A DNA stretch of 32,326 nucleotides from Pseudomonadales bacterium (lineage in GTDB: Bacteria > Pseudomonadota > Gammaproteobacteria > Pseudomonadales > Natronospirillaceae): assembly GCA_022968985.1 (NCBI GenBank), contig JALJPK010000002.1:13389-45714 (forward strand). Direction: 5' to 3'. The position numbers and the translations under genes are program-made. Each line of letters opens with the position of its first letter. The stretch's first letter is position 1. Positions 10,901 to 18,660 of the stretch are shown here, piece after piece. Under the pieces are notes generated by a model. That model was not told the origin of the DNA, searched no databases, and saw nothing but the letters and a program-made list of their open reading frames with translations.

Positions 10901-11503
10901 CACAAACAAATGGACTGCTCTTCAATATATTTGAATGTAAATAATGAAGATATTATTATTGATTCTGGTTCTTATAGTTATAATAATAATGACATTCACA
11001 GGAAATGTATTGCTTCTAGCTTTGGGCACAGCGGATTATTTCACAAAAATATTGAAGGATTATTTAGGCATGAAATCATAAAAAAATACGGACCGATAGA
11101 AACTTCAATAAATTTAATTGTATTGGATCACATTGAAATTACTTGTACATATAAAATAGAAAAAATTGATTTTATATGTGAGAGAACAATAAAAATATTT
11201 GATTTGAAAAAAATTGTAATAACCGACAATTTTAATAGTACCGATGTAACTCAACGTTTTATAATGGCGCCTGATCTAAAGAATAAAACAATTGGGAATA
11301 ATATTAAATTCGAGGGCATTAACACTACTTGTTCAATAGTATCTAATGCTAAACACTTCGAAACCTTTTGTGGCTATGAATCAGAAGACATTGCTAGAGG
11401 GTGGAGCTCTTATACCTTCGGAGAACTGTTGGAAGCTAATGATATTTCATTTATGCCTAGTGGAAATACAACCACTATAAAAACCTATATAGATTTAAGT
11501 TAA
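7973..11503 (+). CDS. Fusion: DUF6270/SGNH-like, alpha/beta hydrolase, heparinase II/III-like protein
   Basis: A 1176-residue protein with no signal peptide. Residues 1-230 start with LFISGSCVTRDAF, the DUF6270 signature with an SGNH-hydrolase-like first block. Residues ~286-530 are an alpha/beta hydrolase: nucleophile elbow GGSGGG with S393, and D487 and H518 in the right order for a triad. Residues ~575-655 are beta-rich and Ig-like (FAFYLLENGKVIEKISYS). Residues ~684-940 are helical, like the toroid of heparinase II/III, and ~951-1176 are its beta-sheet domain, with H977 and D981 in EIHKQMDCSS followed by DSGSYSY. Likely roles are acyl transfer or removal plus cleavage or epimerisation of a uronate polymer, which fits the WecC product. 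Very AT-rich. The domain calls are by motif; activity of each module is unproven. Confidence 0.65.
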   Translation: MISKKKLFISGSCVTRDAFMTDDADMTYLARSSLISAMATDCINLKNYPNNIKSSFQNRMVCIDLSKSFTSELTSKEYDCVLLDFIDERFDIWINKDKIATVSHELKISNFNFDNGRFIKSGSDEWWILWNKSWKKFILLIEKYNLTKKILINNVRYSYDPSVNKEDSDRHNRVLDNIYEIASQTFSNDHFIFIKKDTFNIDHKHKWGLAAYHYTSETYNKIKDSALINFPIKNIDPSKLNKESITTINYHLTSRDLDKLKANIFSYNNIDDACENLLRVNGIHSIPLSDNCILDIYVSGIEHLNDKILVNFCGAASFRKKSSGPFFSGLGVSSRLKIPIIAIADPSLALSSDLVLAWYAGNQYEPKLNNKIANILNILAKKENKELIIFGGSGGGFASLSVASYLNVSAEIFVWNPQTSISNYAIQFVLEYIEIAFPSIFYDLGLNEKSSVDELYFALNKSGIDHDLKNQTIPDNIKIIYLQNSTDGHLTIHAEPFLTKKQKQKNILPIIECFSEGHNPPSKELVDMAIKSLNCNKSITDKKLKILNFILLNKKNSTMTTSNETIDSPSLSTDDIDVYAFIKEHKIYAEVKHDIHKKLKFAFYLLENGKVIEKISYSINNKIIFEKTTNIKNEYTVRGYALQKKHRVFIDYTINTCDINHRERSILEDTDRDLNFENIINLRLFSKVNIDNTHIMSIPYSTNTIQINNNFNWDAKEHNLSSSDRMWFYSLNYIGNIIEKNEVNNISLITILLNSYFKYVDIEKNRNIINNIPSADHAAATRLLTLVSTYLFLKANNIDDIYFIKRLIHEIIMNINWISDNKNYRENNHGLMCSQALLLTSQLALSSLKNTSKLALNRISNLASLQFDSNGLCNENSIGYHNFNVHIYKKIISITKLFNLNSTIIEQLNSTILLAEQATMKTILPSGEIPPIGDSPKYKINLENKYGNFIFKESGFAVIKRKNFYLSVICGGRTEIHKQMDCSSIYLNVNNEDIIIDSGSYSYNNNDIHRKCIASSFGHSGLFHKNIEGLFRHEIIKKYGPIETSINLIVLDHIEITCTYKIEKIDFICERTIKIFDLKKIVITDNFNSTDVTQRFIMAPDLKNKTIGNNIKFEGINTTCSIVSNAKHFETFCGYESEDIARGWSSYTFGELLEANDISFMPSGNTTTIKTYIDLS

Positions 11504-11549
11504 TATTGAATTTATTTTTATCATATTATAAAACTAGGACTATCAGAAC

Positions 11550-12899
11550 ATGAACAAAAAGTATTTTGGCACTGACGGTATTCGAGGAAAGGTAGGGCAA
11601 TTCCCGATCACTTGCGACTTTGCGATGAAACTTGGCTGGGCAGCTGGTAAAGTGCTGGCTAAAGGTGGAACTAAAGAAGTACTAATTGGTAAAGACACTC
11701 GTATCAGTGGGTATATGTTGGAGTCGGCTATGGAAGCGGGTTTGTCAGCAGCGGGAGTAAATATCGCTTTGGTTGGGCCCATGCCTACACCTGCCATTGC
11801 CTATTTAGCCTCCACTTTTAGAGCAGATGCCGGTGTTGTTATTAGCGCGTCGCATAATCCATTTTTTGATAATGGAATTAAATTTTTCTCCAATTCTGGG
11901 ACAAAATTAACCGACCAACAAGAAAGTGATATTGAACTAAAACTCGACATAGCCATTAGTGACGGTATTGAATGTGTGGACTCTGAACAGTTAGGGCGTG
12001 TGCGCCGTATTGATGATGCAGCCGGACGTTATATTGAATTTTGCAAAGGTATGTTTCCCTCGCATTTAAACTTAAATGATTTAACTATTGTTTTAGATTG
12101 TGCAAATGGCGCAGCTTATGATGTTGCGCCTAAGGTATTTTCAGAATTGGGTGCAAATTTAATTGTGATTAATGACAAACCCGACGGCATTAATATTAAT
12201 GAAAAATGTGGTGCGACTGATCTTAAAGCGCTTCAAATGTCGGTACTCAAACATCAAGCTGATTTAGGTATTGCATTAGATGGTGACGCGGATCGTGTGA
12301 TTATGGTGGACGCCAAAGGTGCGGTTGTAGATGGCGACGAGATTATGTTTATTCTTGCAAAAAGCGCTAAAAACCAAGGTGAATTAATTGGTGGAGTAGT
12401 AGGCACCGTTATGAGTAATTTGGGTTTACAAGTGGCTTTAGAAGAAAATGACATTGAGTTTGTACGCGCACAAGTGGGTGACCGTTTTGTGGTGGAAGAG
12501 TTAACCAAACGTGGTTGGAGTATTGGCGGCGAAAGCTCTGGACATATTTTGTCATTAAAACACGCTTCTACTGGTGATGGTATTGTGGCTGCGTTACAAG
12601 TTTTAAAAGCGTTATGTTTGGCTAATATGTCTTTAGAACAATACAAATCGGGCATGCGCCGATTACCACAGATTGTAATCAATGTTCGAATAAATAAACC
12701 CGCAACGCAGTTAATTGATTCGCAACATGTGCAAGACACCTTGGCTAAGGTCAACACATTAATGAATGGCGAAGGCCGAGTGGTTTTGAGAAAATCGGGC
12801 ACTGAACCTATGATTCGAGTGATGGTCGAGCATACTAATGACGACGACACTCAAATATATGCAAATTTATTAGTGGATGCTATTAAATCTGAGATGTAA
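11550..12899 (+). CDS. glmM: Phosphoglucosamine mutase
   Basis: Converts glucosamine-6-phosphate to glucosamine-1-phosphate, the step before UDP-GlcNAc. The 449 residues match the family length (~445). Visible motifs: [10 protein letters not shown] at the start, ISASHNPF with the phosphoserine S101, the Mg-binding DGDADR with D244, D246 and D248, the sugar-specificity loop GGESSGH, and the phosphate-binding [12 protein letters not shown]. It lies 46 bases after the heparinase fusion on the same strand. Its usual genomic place is next to folP/ftsH, so this may be a second, capsule-dedicated copy; the window cannot show whether another exists. Codon use is less AT-rich than in the gene just upstream. 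Confidence 0.93.
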   Translation: MNKKYFGTDGIRGKVGQFPITCDFAMKLGWAAGKVLAKGGTKEVLIGKDTRISGYMLESAMEAGLSAAGVNIALVGPMPTPAIAYLASTFRADAGVVISASHNPFFDNGIKFFSNSGTKLTDQQESDIELKLDIAISDGIECVDSEQLGRVRRIDDAAGRYIEFCKGMFPSHLNLNDLTIVLDCANGAAYDVAPKVFSELGANLIVINDKPDGININEKCGATDLKALQMSVLKHQADLGIALDGDADRVIMVDAKGAVVDGDEIMFILAKSAKNQGELIGGVVGTVMSNLGLQVALEENDIEFVRAQVGDRFVVEELTKRGWSIGGESSGHILSLKHASTGDGIVAALQVLKALCLANMSLEQYKSGMRRLPQIVINVRINKPATQLIDSQHVQDTLAKVNTLMNGEGRVVLRKSGTEPMIRVMVEHTNDDDTQIYANLLVDAIKSEM

Positions 12900-12908
12900 C
12901 GTTAATTT

Positions 12909-13257
12909 GTAGGGTCGATATTTATATCGAAAAACATATTTGATATTGATATCAACCTTACGAGATCAGAAAAACATTTGATATTGATAATTGCTCGGCT
13001 TTGTTTCCTAAGTCGCCCTACCTATTACTTCCATGTAAATGTCCTGCATTATTTTAATAAACACCAACCCTTTAACGATGAATATCAACCTTACGTTTTT
13101 AGTTGTCAGGGCAAGCCTCTGACCTACAGATGTGGTGCTGCATTTGTAGGGTCGATATTTATATCGAAAAAAATTTGATATAAATATCAACCTTACGAGA
13201 TTAGTCTGAAGCATAATTCGATATTGAAAAATATTTGATATGAATATCAACCCTACG
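12909..13257 (+). repeat. REP-like repeat cluster A
   Basis: Holds five near-complete copies of an AT-rich REP-like unit: + copies at 12909-12930 and 13146-13167, and - copies at 12940-12962, 13175-13197 and 13235-13257. Fragments lie at 12978-12993 and 13076-13095. Each unit has a GTA(A/G)GG head and a T(C/T)GATAT-NN-ATATC(G/A)A hairpin. The first pair begins 10 bases after the glmM stop, so it may help end or stabilise that transcript. No gene is credible in this 375-base gap. Confidence 0.85.
13105..13127 (-). repeat. GC-richer REP hairpin of a second type
   Basis: On the minus strand a GTAG tetranucleotide (13127-13124) is followed by a hairpin with arms GTCAG-GGC and GCC-CTGAC, a two-base loop and one bulged base. 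This GTAG-plus-hairpin form is the classic layout of RAYT-mobilised REP elements. Just to its right, CTACAGATG (13124-13132) and CATTTGTAG (13141-13149) form an imperfect inverted repeat that joins this head to the next AT-type unit. Confidence 0.55.
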
Positions 13258-13274
13258 TTTTTTTGATTAGTTGC

Positions 13275-14330
13275 TTAGCTTTTATTAAACATGTCTCTGA
13301 TAAATAATTTTGGTTGAAAAATAAGTTTCATTATTTTTCGGCTGAATTTTTCAATTTTTGTACGCTGAATATTAGGTGGCTGATTAAAATAAGACTCACC
13401 CCCTAAATTTATTACCTGATCATTTAATGATAACTTCGATTCAGCTAAGCTTTGTTGCATTTTAGTTAGCAAATAATCCATATTGTTATTTTGATTGTTT
13501 TTATATTTTGAACCTAATCTTGTGCTGTGTGATAAATGCACGGTATAACAATGATTCGTTAAATTTTGTGCACTGTATTTAGAGAATAACATTCTAAACC
13601 CCTGTTGTTTTGAGGGGTTTTTACTGGCGTGATCGGTCAGATAGTCTTTTGGAATACCATAGATAGGATTATTGATCACTAAACGATGGATCAATTCTAA
13701 GTCCTCGCCTTTATGCCCTATAAATTTCTCATCAAAATTTCCTAATTTTAATAAATGTGCTTTTTGGCAAAGTAGAGTCGAAGTGGGTAATGCGATATGT
13801 TCGATACAGTTTTTGGCAGCTGAATTGACCTGATTAAAAATTGTTGAAAAAATAGATTGGTTTAAATCCGAATCTTGATTGATTGTTTTTTTCTGTTTGA
13901 GTATTAACTGGCTACTTTGTTTGGTGAGATATAAACAAGGGTACATACAAAAATGCTGTGGATTTGCTTTGATTTTTGTTAATTGAGTCTTAATGTCGTT
14001 AAATAATTGAGGACTACCTATTAAATCAATATCCCAAAATAATAAGTACTCACCTTTACTTGTTTTGATTCCGATATTTCTGGCGGTGCCAGGACTATAA
14101 GGACCTGTTGAAAAATCGGTGTTTATTATTTTGATATTCGACTGGTTCAGCTCACCCAATAAAGCGGTCGCTTTTTTAACGTACTTAGTTTCCCCTGAAA
14201 GTACAACAACATGCTCGGCTTGATTTAAATACCCATTATTATTAGTTAGACACAGCTGCAGACGATTTAAAATATATCGGCTATTTGAGTTTATGTGTAC
14301 TGGGTAAATCAAACTTAACGTTGATATCAT
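13275..14330 (-). CDS. GT2 family glycosyltransferase, capsule type
   Basis: A 351-residue GT-A enzyme without membrane segments. The nucleotide-sugar site is seen in SPGTARNIGIKTSKGEYLLFWDIDL, with the metal-binding D-x-D at D100 and D102 (this stretch is residues 79-103). The likely catalytic-base region is GHKGEDLELIHRL (E209, D210), followed by a basic tail rich in K and R. The layout fits the predicted capsule glycosyltransferases of COG4092, relatives of chondroitin-type polymerases. It points against the surrounding capsule genes and sits alone between REP clusters A and B, so it may be an inserted cassette. Donor sugar unknown. The SD is weak (AACAG). Confidence 0.72.
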   Translation of the reverse strand: MISTLSLIYPVHINSNSRYILNRLQLCLTNNNGYLNQAEHVVVLSGETKYVKKATALLGELNQSNIKIINTDFSTGPYSPGTARNIGIKTSKGEYLLFWDIDLIGSPQLFNDIKTQLTKIKANPQHFCMYPCLYLTKQSSQLILKQKKTINQDSDLNQSIFSTIFNQVNSAAKNCIEHIALPTSTLLCQKAHLLKLGNFDEKFIGHKGEDLELIHRLVINNPIYGIPKDYLTDHASKNPSKQQGFRMLFSKYSAQNLTNHCYTVHLSHSTRLGSKYKNNQNNNMDYLLTKMQQSLAESKLSLNDQVINLGGESYFNQPPNIQRTKIEKFSRKIMKLIFQPKLFIRDMFNKS

Positions 14331-14445
14331 CTGTTGATTTTTACTTTTATCAAAAAAACATTATAAACCGTTTGGTTGCTTTTGGATAATACATACATTG
14401 TGTTAGTACATACCAAGCTATGGTCTGGGTTTTGATGGTTGTTTT

Positions 14446-14640
14446 TTCGATATGAATATCGACCTTACGATTGGATAGATTGTGATTTTCGTTTTTCGTT
14501 ATAAATACCGACCCTACGATTGTTGATGATGTTTACGTAGGGTTGATATTTATATCAATGTTTTCTTCGATATGAATATCGACCTTACGATTGGATGGTT
14601 TTTGATTTTCGTTTTTCGATATCGGATTATGTCCTGACCC
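14446..14640 (+). repeat. REP-like repeat cluster B
   Basis: The 399-base gap between the glycosyltransferase and the protease holds - copies at 14446-14469 and 14566-14589, a + copy at 14536-14558 and a degenerate - copy at 14495-14518. A broken fragment with CGATATCGG and CCCTAC lies at ~14616-14643. The copies at 14536 and 14566 form an inward-facing pair. Nothing else is seen in this gap apart from the terminator at its right end. Confidence 0.82.
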
Positions 14641-14658
14641 TACTCTATAAATTTGACT

Positions 14659-14697
14659 CAAAAAAAAATGAGCCAACCTTTTTCAGATTGACTCATT
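14659..14697 (-). terminator. Rho-independent terminator of the metalloprotease gene
   Basis: Read on the minus strand, AATGAGTCAA (14697-14688) pairs with TTGGCTCATT (14676-14667) through ten base pairs with one G-U wobble, loop of 11 bases, followed by a run of T (A-run at 14660-14668 on the + strand). A second, fully symmetrical 12-bp inverted repeat (14708-14719 with 14724-14735) overlaps the stop codon and may add to termination or mRNA stability. Confidence 0.8.
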
Positions 14698-14729
14698 TAA
14701 TTTCATTAATTAATAATTGTTAGCAATTA

Positions 14730-15899
14730 TTAATTACCGTTACGACCTTCTTTAAGACCATAACGAATCCAATGCTGCAATGCAGCTAGATAGTTATTGT
14801 CGCCAAATGCATTTTTTAAATCATTATATCGATCTAAATAATTTGAAACATCAAATGAACTAGTAGATCGACGACCTTCTTTTAAGCCATATTGCGCCCA
14901 GTGTTTATGTGCAGCTAAATAATTAGTTGCACCAAATACTCGTTTTAAATCTGAATGACTACTTAGATAAAATTTAACATCAAAAGACTTAGAACTTTTA
15001 CGGCCTTCTTTAATTCCGTACACTTTAAAGTGGTTTACTGCTGCGGCATAGTTTGTACCAAATACACGTGTTAAATCACTGTATAAGCTAATGTACTCTT
15101 TAACATTAAAACTTGGAGAACTGACACGGCCTTCTTTTTTACCATGTTTATCCCAATGTTCTTTAGCGGCTTTAAAGTTAGACTTACCAAACGCTCTAGC
15201 TATATCATGGTTATATAAAAGGTAATAATCTGCAGAAAACGCAGGTAGATCATCATAACTAGAAAGAATTAACTTCTCACTGTCATAATATTTTTGCACC
15301 ATCACAATATCAGTTTCGCTTAGTTCGCCAGCTGCATTCCATTGTGGATTACAATAATTCATTACTGAATCTAAATCCCATTTACCAATATACACATCAC
15401 CATCAGTGCCTTGCGGCGAATCAGTACAGCTATCGGGAGTATCGGTACGATTTTGTTCATGTGCAAAACCTAGTGCGTGTCCAAATTCATGTATCGCAAT
15501 AACCTCTGAGCAATATTGCACGTCTGATTGACATGAAGGCGACCAATTATTGTAAGTGAAATTTAATACCATTCCGTTAGATAAACCATTTAAGTTTTTA
15601 CCTAACCCTTTTACATGTGGACCTACGTCACTTACTTGTATTCTAACGCCAGCACTGCCACTTGAACACTGCCCCCAGCCTGTAAATTCTGCTCTTGAAT
15701 TGTCTGACCAAGTATCAGAAACTGCATTTTGAATCCAAGATCGTTGGTTAGCTGAAGATTCAGTAAACGACTCCCAACAAACTGGAATTACATTGCTGTC
15801 ACATACTGAGGACGATAAGACATTACCTTCATCTTGCGCAATGGCAACCGAAGAAACACTTATAACAACTGGTAAAAATAACCCTTTAAAAAATCTCAT
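14730..15899 (-). CDS. Secreted metzincin zinc protease with four C-terminal repeats
   Basis: A 389-residue exported protein. The signal peptide is residues 1-21 (basic start, hydrophobic core, AIA before QDEG). The protease domain has the extended zinc site HEFGHALGFAHEQ, with ligands H137, H141 and H147 and catalytic E138, and a Met-turn SVMNYC (M180, Y182); this places it with astacin/matrixin-type metzincins. Several paired cysteines fit an extracytoplasmic fold. Residues ~217-389 are four repeats of ~40-45 residues with the pattern F-(D/N/S)-V-x(2)-Y-L, S-D-L, F-G, H-W, YG-(L/I/K)-K-EGR. Such repeats are seen in surface and adhesive proteins. A clear SD (AGGAA, six bases before ATG) supports the start. 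The role near the capsule genes is unknown. Confidence 0.83.
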   Translation of the reverse strand: MRFFKGLFLPVVISVSSVAIAQDEGNVLSSSVCDSNVIPVCWESFTESSANQRSWIQNAVSDTWSDNSRAEFTGWGQCSSGSAGVRIQVSDVGPHVKGLGKNLNGLSNGMVLNFTYNNWSPSCQSDVQYCSEVIAIHEFGHALGFAHEQNRTDTPDSCTDSPQGTDGDVYIGKWDLDSVMNYCNPQWNAAGELSETDIVMVQKYYDSEKLILSSYDDLPAFSADYYLLYNHDIARAFGKSNFKAAKEHWDKHGKKEGRVSSPSFNVKEYISLYSDLTRVFGTNYAAAVNHFKVYGIKEGRKSSKSFDVKFYLSSHSDLKRVFGATNYLAAHKHWAQYGLKEGRRSTSSFDVSNYLDRYNDLKNAFGDNNYLAALQHWIRYGLKEGRNGN

Positions 15900-16306
15900 A
15901 TATATTCCTATTTATATGTTTTTCATAATTAATATTTGATAAAATTATCAAACATTTTAATACAAGCACTTCATTATTTGAAGACACTCATAAATTAATA
16001 CTAGCATGTGATATTATAATTACACAATTAATACAAAAATTTATTTCAGCGAAAACCTAATAAAACTCATTTCTATTAACAAAAAACTCCCAGATCATTA
16101 CACAAAAAACAGCAACCAACTGGCATGGCTCCAACATTGCTTCACCAAATGTCATTAATTGAACAAAACCGGAGTTAATTATATTAATAAGCTAATAAAA
16201 TCGACTCGTTTGTAGATATTTAAAGGTTTCGATTTCCCAGTCATAGTGTTTAACTGCATTTACTTGTATTATCTGCTTTCTATTTTTTGTTTGATTACCC
16301 TCCTTC
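15900..16306. other. Divergent intergenic region between the metalloprotease and kpsC
   Basis: This 407-base gap holds no credible gene. Near the protease start is an 18-base palindrome, TTTGATAA-AA-TTATCAAA (15935-15952), a possible operator. On the + strand, TTGAAC (16159-16164) and TATTAA (16082+100, i.e. 16182-16187) with a 17-base spacer look like a sigma-70 promoter for kpsC. No REP unit is present here, in contrast to the neighbouring gaps. Confidence 0.35.
16159..16187 (+). promoter_or_regulatory. Candidate sigma-70 promoter for kpsC-kpsS
   Basis: The -35 box TTGAAC and the -10 box TATTAA are separated by exactly 17 bases. It would leave a leader of about 110-115 bases before the kpsC ATG. 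In AT-rich DNA such matches are frequent, so this is a weak call. Confidence 0.3.
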
Positions 16307-18592
16307 ATGACCTTTTCCAAATCTTTTTACACAAGTAGCCGCGGTATTGTAAAACAGACTGATTTATCTGTTTTTTTAGATGCAGATATTCACTCTTTAA
16401 GTGATTTTAAAAGCGCTAATAATTCTACAAAAGAGCAAGCGGTTGTTGGTTGGGGTAATAAAGCTAATACTCAAAAATCTGTGGAGTTTGCACAAAACAA
16501 TAACCTGCCATTTTATCGTTTAGAAGATGCGTTTTTGGGGTATTTTGGTCATCCTAGTAAACGTAATATTCGAGTAGGATTAATTAAGGACAGTCAGGGA
16601 ATTTATTATGATGCGTTTAATCATTGCGATTTAGAGGATTTTATTCAATTACCTTTATCTGCCGATGAATCATCACAAAGTATTAAAGATTTGGCTCTGT
16701 TTAAAGAGCTGCGCTTAAGTAAGTATAACGACCCTACTATTACCTCAACTGCAACTACCTCAACTGCAACTTCTGCTGCAATCCCAGCTACAACATCTAG
16801 CGATGTCGACCAAACTGACGATTATGTACTTTTGATTGATCAAACTTTTGCTGATCAATCGATTACATCGGGTGGCGCTAATCAAGATTGTTTTTTGTGG
16901 ATGCTGCTTGATGCTTTGTATCTTTACCCTAACTCTAAAATTATTATTCGTACTCACCCTGATGTTAAAGCAGGTAAAAAAACGGGTTGTTTTAAAGCCG
17001 ATTGGCTTAAATTAAGTGATCGAATTGAGTTAAATGATAAACCTATTAATGCAATTGATTTAATTGAACCAGCTTTGGCTGTGTTTTGTGTGACCTCACA
17101 AATGGGTTTTGAGTCGATTCTACAAAACAAAAAGGTATTCACTTATAGTACTGCTTTTTATACGGGTTTGGGTTTAACTCAAGATCGTATTCACTTTTTG
17201 AGTCATTTATCAGCTGCCGCTCAAATTCAATATTTTGATGATATTGGTTTTAACTACAGTACGAACAACAGTCTTATTAACATCAGTCAGTTTGAAGGTC
17301 TGTTTGAGTGCCATCAAACCAAACGTAATATTCGTTTATCTGATTATTGGTTGTCGTTAGATTTAGTCGCTAAAAAAACGGCGTTATTTTATGCCGCGAT
17401 GATCCGTTACCCCACTTATGTTCACCCCGACACTCAAACTATTTGTTCGTTAAATGAACTACTTAATTGGTTTAAAGTGCAACAACATTTTAAGCTTGAG
17501 ACTCAACACCCTATTGTACTGTTTGGTTTTAGCTTGTGGAAAAAATGGTTTATTCCCGCTTATATTCCGTTTAAACATCGACATAATTTAATATTTGTAT
17601 CGACTCACAATGCGTTACAAAAACAACTTAAAACCGGCTGTGATGTTGTAATTACTTGGGGTGCGGTTCGTGCCGAGAGCGTATCTAAGCTTTTAGAGCA
17701 TCAAACTTTATATTGTGTAGAGGATGGGTTTATTCGTTCTCAAGGCTTGGGAGTAGATTTAAAACGTCCGTCTTCATTGTGTTTTGACGATTTAAGTATT
17801 TATTACAACTCGTTAAAACCCAGTCGCTTAAATTCAATTTTACAAAATTCTAAACCTTTAATCGATACAAACAAACAAGTCCGTTATTTGATTAATGCGA
17901 TTAATTCTAATGGTTTAAGTAAATACAATGTGGGTCAACCCCTTGACTGTGAAATTGAATCGGCTATTAATCGAGCTAAGGGTGAGTCTAAAGAAATTAT
18001 TTTGATTCCTGGGCAAGTTATGGGAGACGCCAGTTTAAAATATGGCACCGGTGTTATTGACTCTAATATCAAACTAATCAAACAGGTTAAACAAGATTAC
18101 CCGGATGCGTTTATTATTTATAAACCTCATCCCGATGTGTTTGCTAGTAAAAAAGGCGATTTTACTGAGCTCAGTGTTGCTTATAAAAATTGTTCGTTGG
18201 TGTTAAACCAACAAGATATCGCGCTGTTATATCCACATATTGGTCGTTTATGTACCATGACGTCGTTATCTGGTTTTGAGGCGTTGTTGCGTGGTATTAA
18301 AGTGGATTGTTATGGTAAACCATTTTATAGCGGCTGGGGATTAACCCTTGATCATCATACTATAAGCGATCGGACTAATACTCTGTCGATAGAGCAATTA
18401 GTGGCCGCCACTTTGATTACTTATCCTCTGTATGTTAACTGGCGTACTTGGACATTTATGCAGCCTGAGGTTTTAGTTCACCAAATATCTGGTGCACATG
18501 TTAAAATTAAACCGACTGGTTTTTTTGCAAAAATGCACAAAAAAATGGGTTATTTAATTGAGTTATATCAAATGAGTCGTAAAACTTATTGA
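16307..18592 (+). CDS. kpsC: Capsule beta-Kdo transferase KpsC
   Basis: Two-domain enzyme that alternately adds beta-Kdo residues to the phosphatidylglycerol anchor of ABC-exported capsules, at the inner membrane face. The first domain (~1-370) shows VGWGNKANTQ, FYRLEDAFLGYFG and TSQMGFESILQNKKVFTY. The second (~395-750) shows TWGAVRAESV, CVEDGFIRSQGLG, IPGQVMGDASLKYG, YKPHPDVFASKKG and SLSGFEALLRGIKVDCYG. The 761 residues exceed the ~675 of E. coli KpsC, partly because of a Thr/Ser/Ala-rich insert at ~144-165 made by a 15-bp tandem repeat. No SD is obvious before the ATG. kpsS follows 68 bases later. Confidence 0.92.
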   Translation: MTFSKSFYTSSRGIVKQTDLSVFLDADIHSLSDFKSANNSTKEQAVVGWGNKANTQKSVEFAQNNNLPFYRLEDAFLGYFGHPSKRNIRVGLIKDSQGIYYDAFNHCDLEDFIQLPLSADESSQSIKDLALFKELRLSKYNDPTITSTATTSTATSAAIPATTSSDVDQTDDYVLLIDQTFADQSITSGGANQDCFLWMLLDALYLYPNSKIIIRTHPDVKAGKKTGCFKADWLKLSDRIELNDKPINAIDLIEPALAVFCVTSQMGFESILQNKKVFTYSTAFYTGLGLTQDRIHFLSHLSAAAQIQYFDDIGFNYSTNNSLINISQFEGLFECHQTKRNIRLSDYWLSLDLVAKKTALFYAAMIRYPTYVHPDTQTICSLNELLNWFKVQQHFKLETQHPIVLFGFSLWKKWFIPAYIPFKHRHNLIFVSTHNALQKQLKTGCDVVITWGAVRAESVSKLLEHQTLYCVEDGFIRSQGLGVDLKRPSSLCFDDLSIYYNSLKPSRLNSILQNSKPLIDTNKQVRYLINAINSNGLSKYNVGQPLDCEIESAINRAKGESKEIILIPGQVMGDASLKYGTGVIDSNIKLIKQVKQDYPDAFIIYKPHPDVFASKKGDFTELSVAYKNCSLVLNQQDIALLYPHIGRLCTMTSLSGFEALLRGIKVDCYGKPFYSGWGLTLDHHTISDRTNTLSIEQLVAATLITYPLYVNWRTWTFMQPEVLVHQISGAHVKIKPTGFFAKMHKKMGYLIELYQMSRKTY
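16742..16771 (+). repeat. 15-bp tandem repeat inside kpsC
   Basis: The unit ACCTCAACTGCAACT occurs twice in a row (16742-16756, 16757-16771) and codes for a T-S-T-A-T type linker. Its length is a multiple of three, so changes in copy number would keep the frame. Confidence 0.85.
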
Positions 18593-18660
18593 TTAAATAG
18601 AAGGGAATTTACTTTAATCGGTTTTTTATTTTAATCGTTTTAATAAGAAGTATTCAGCCA

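Noticed and set aside
12254-12850. 198-codon minus-strand open frame
   Set aside because: It is antisense to glmM, which has complete family motifs; no SD or domain seen.
12978-13250. Two overlapping small open frames in repeat cluster A
   Set aside because: They read through repeat units on opposite strands, have no SD and no protein-like features.
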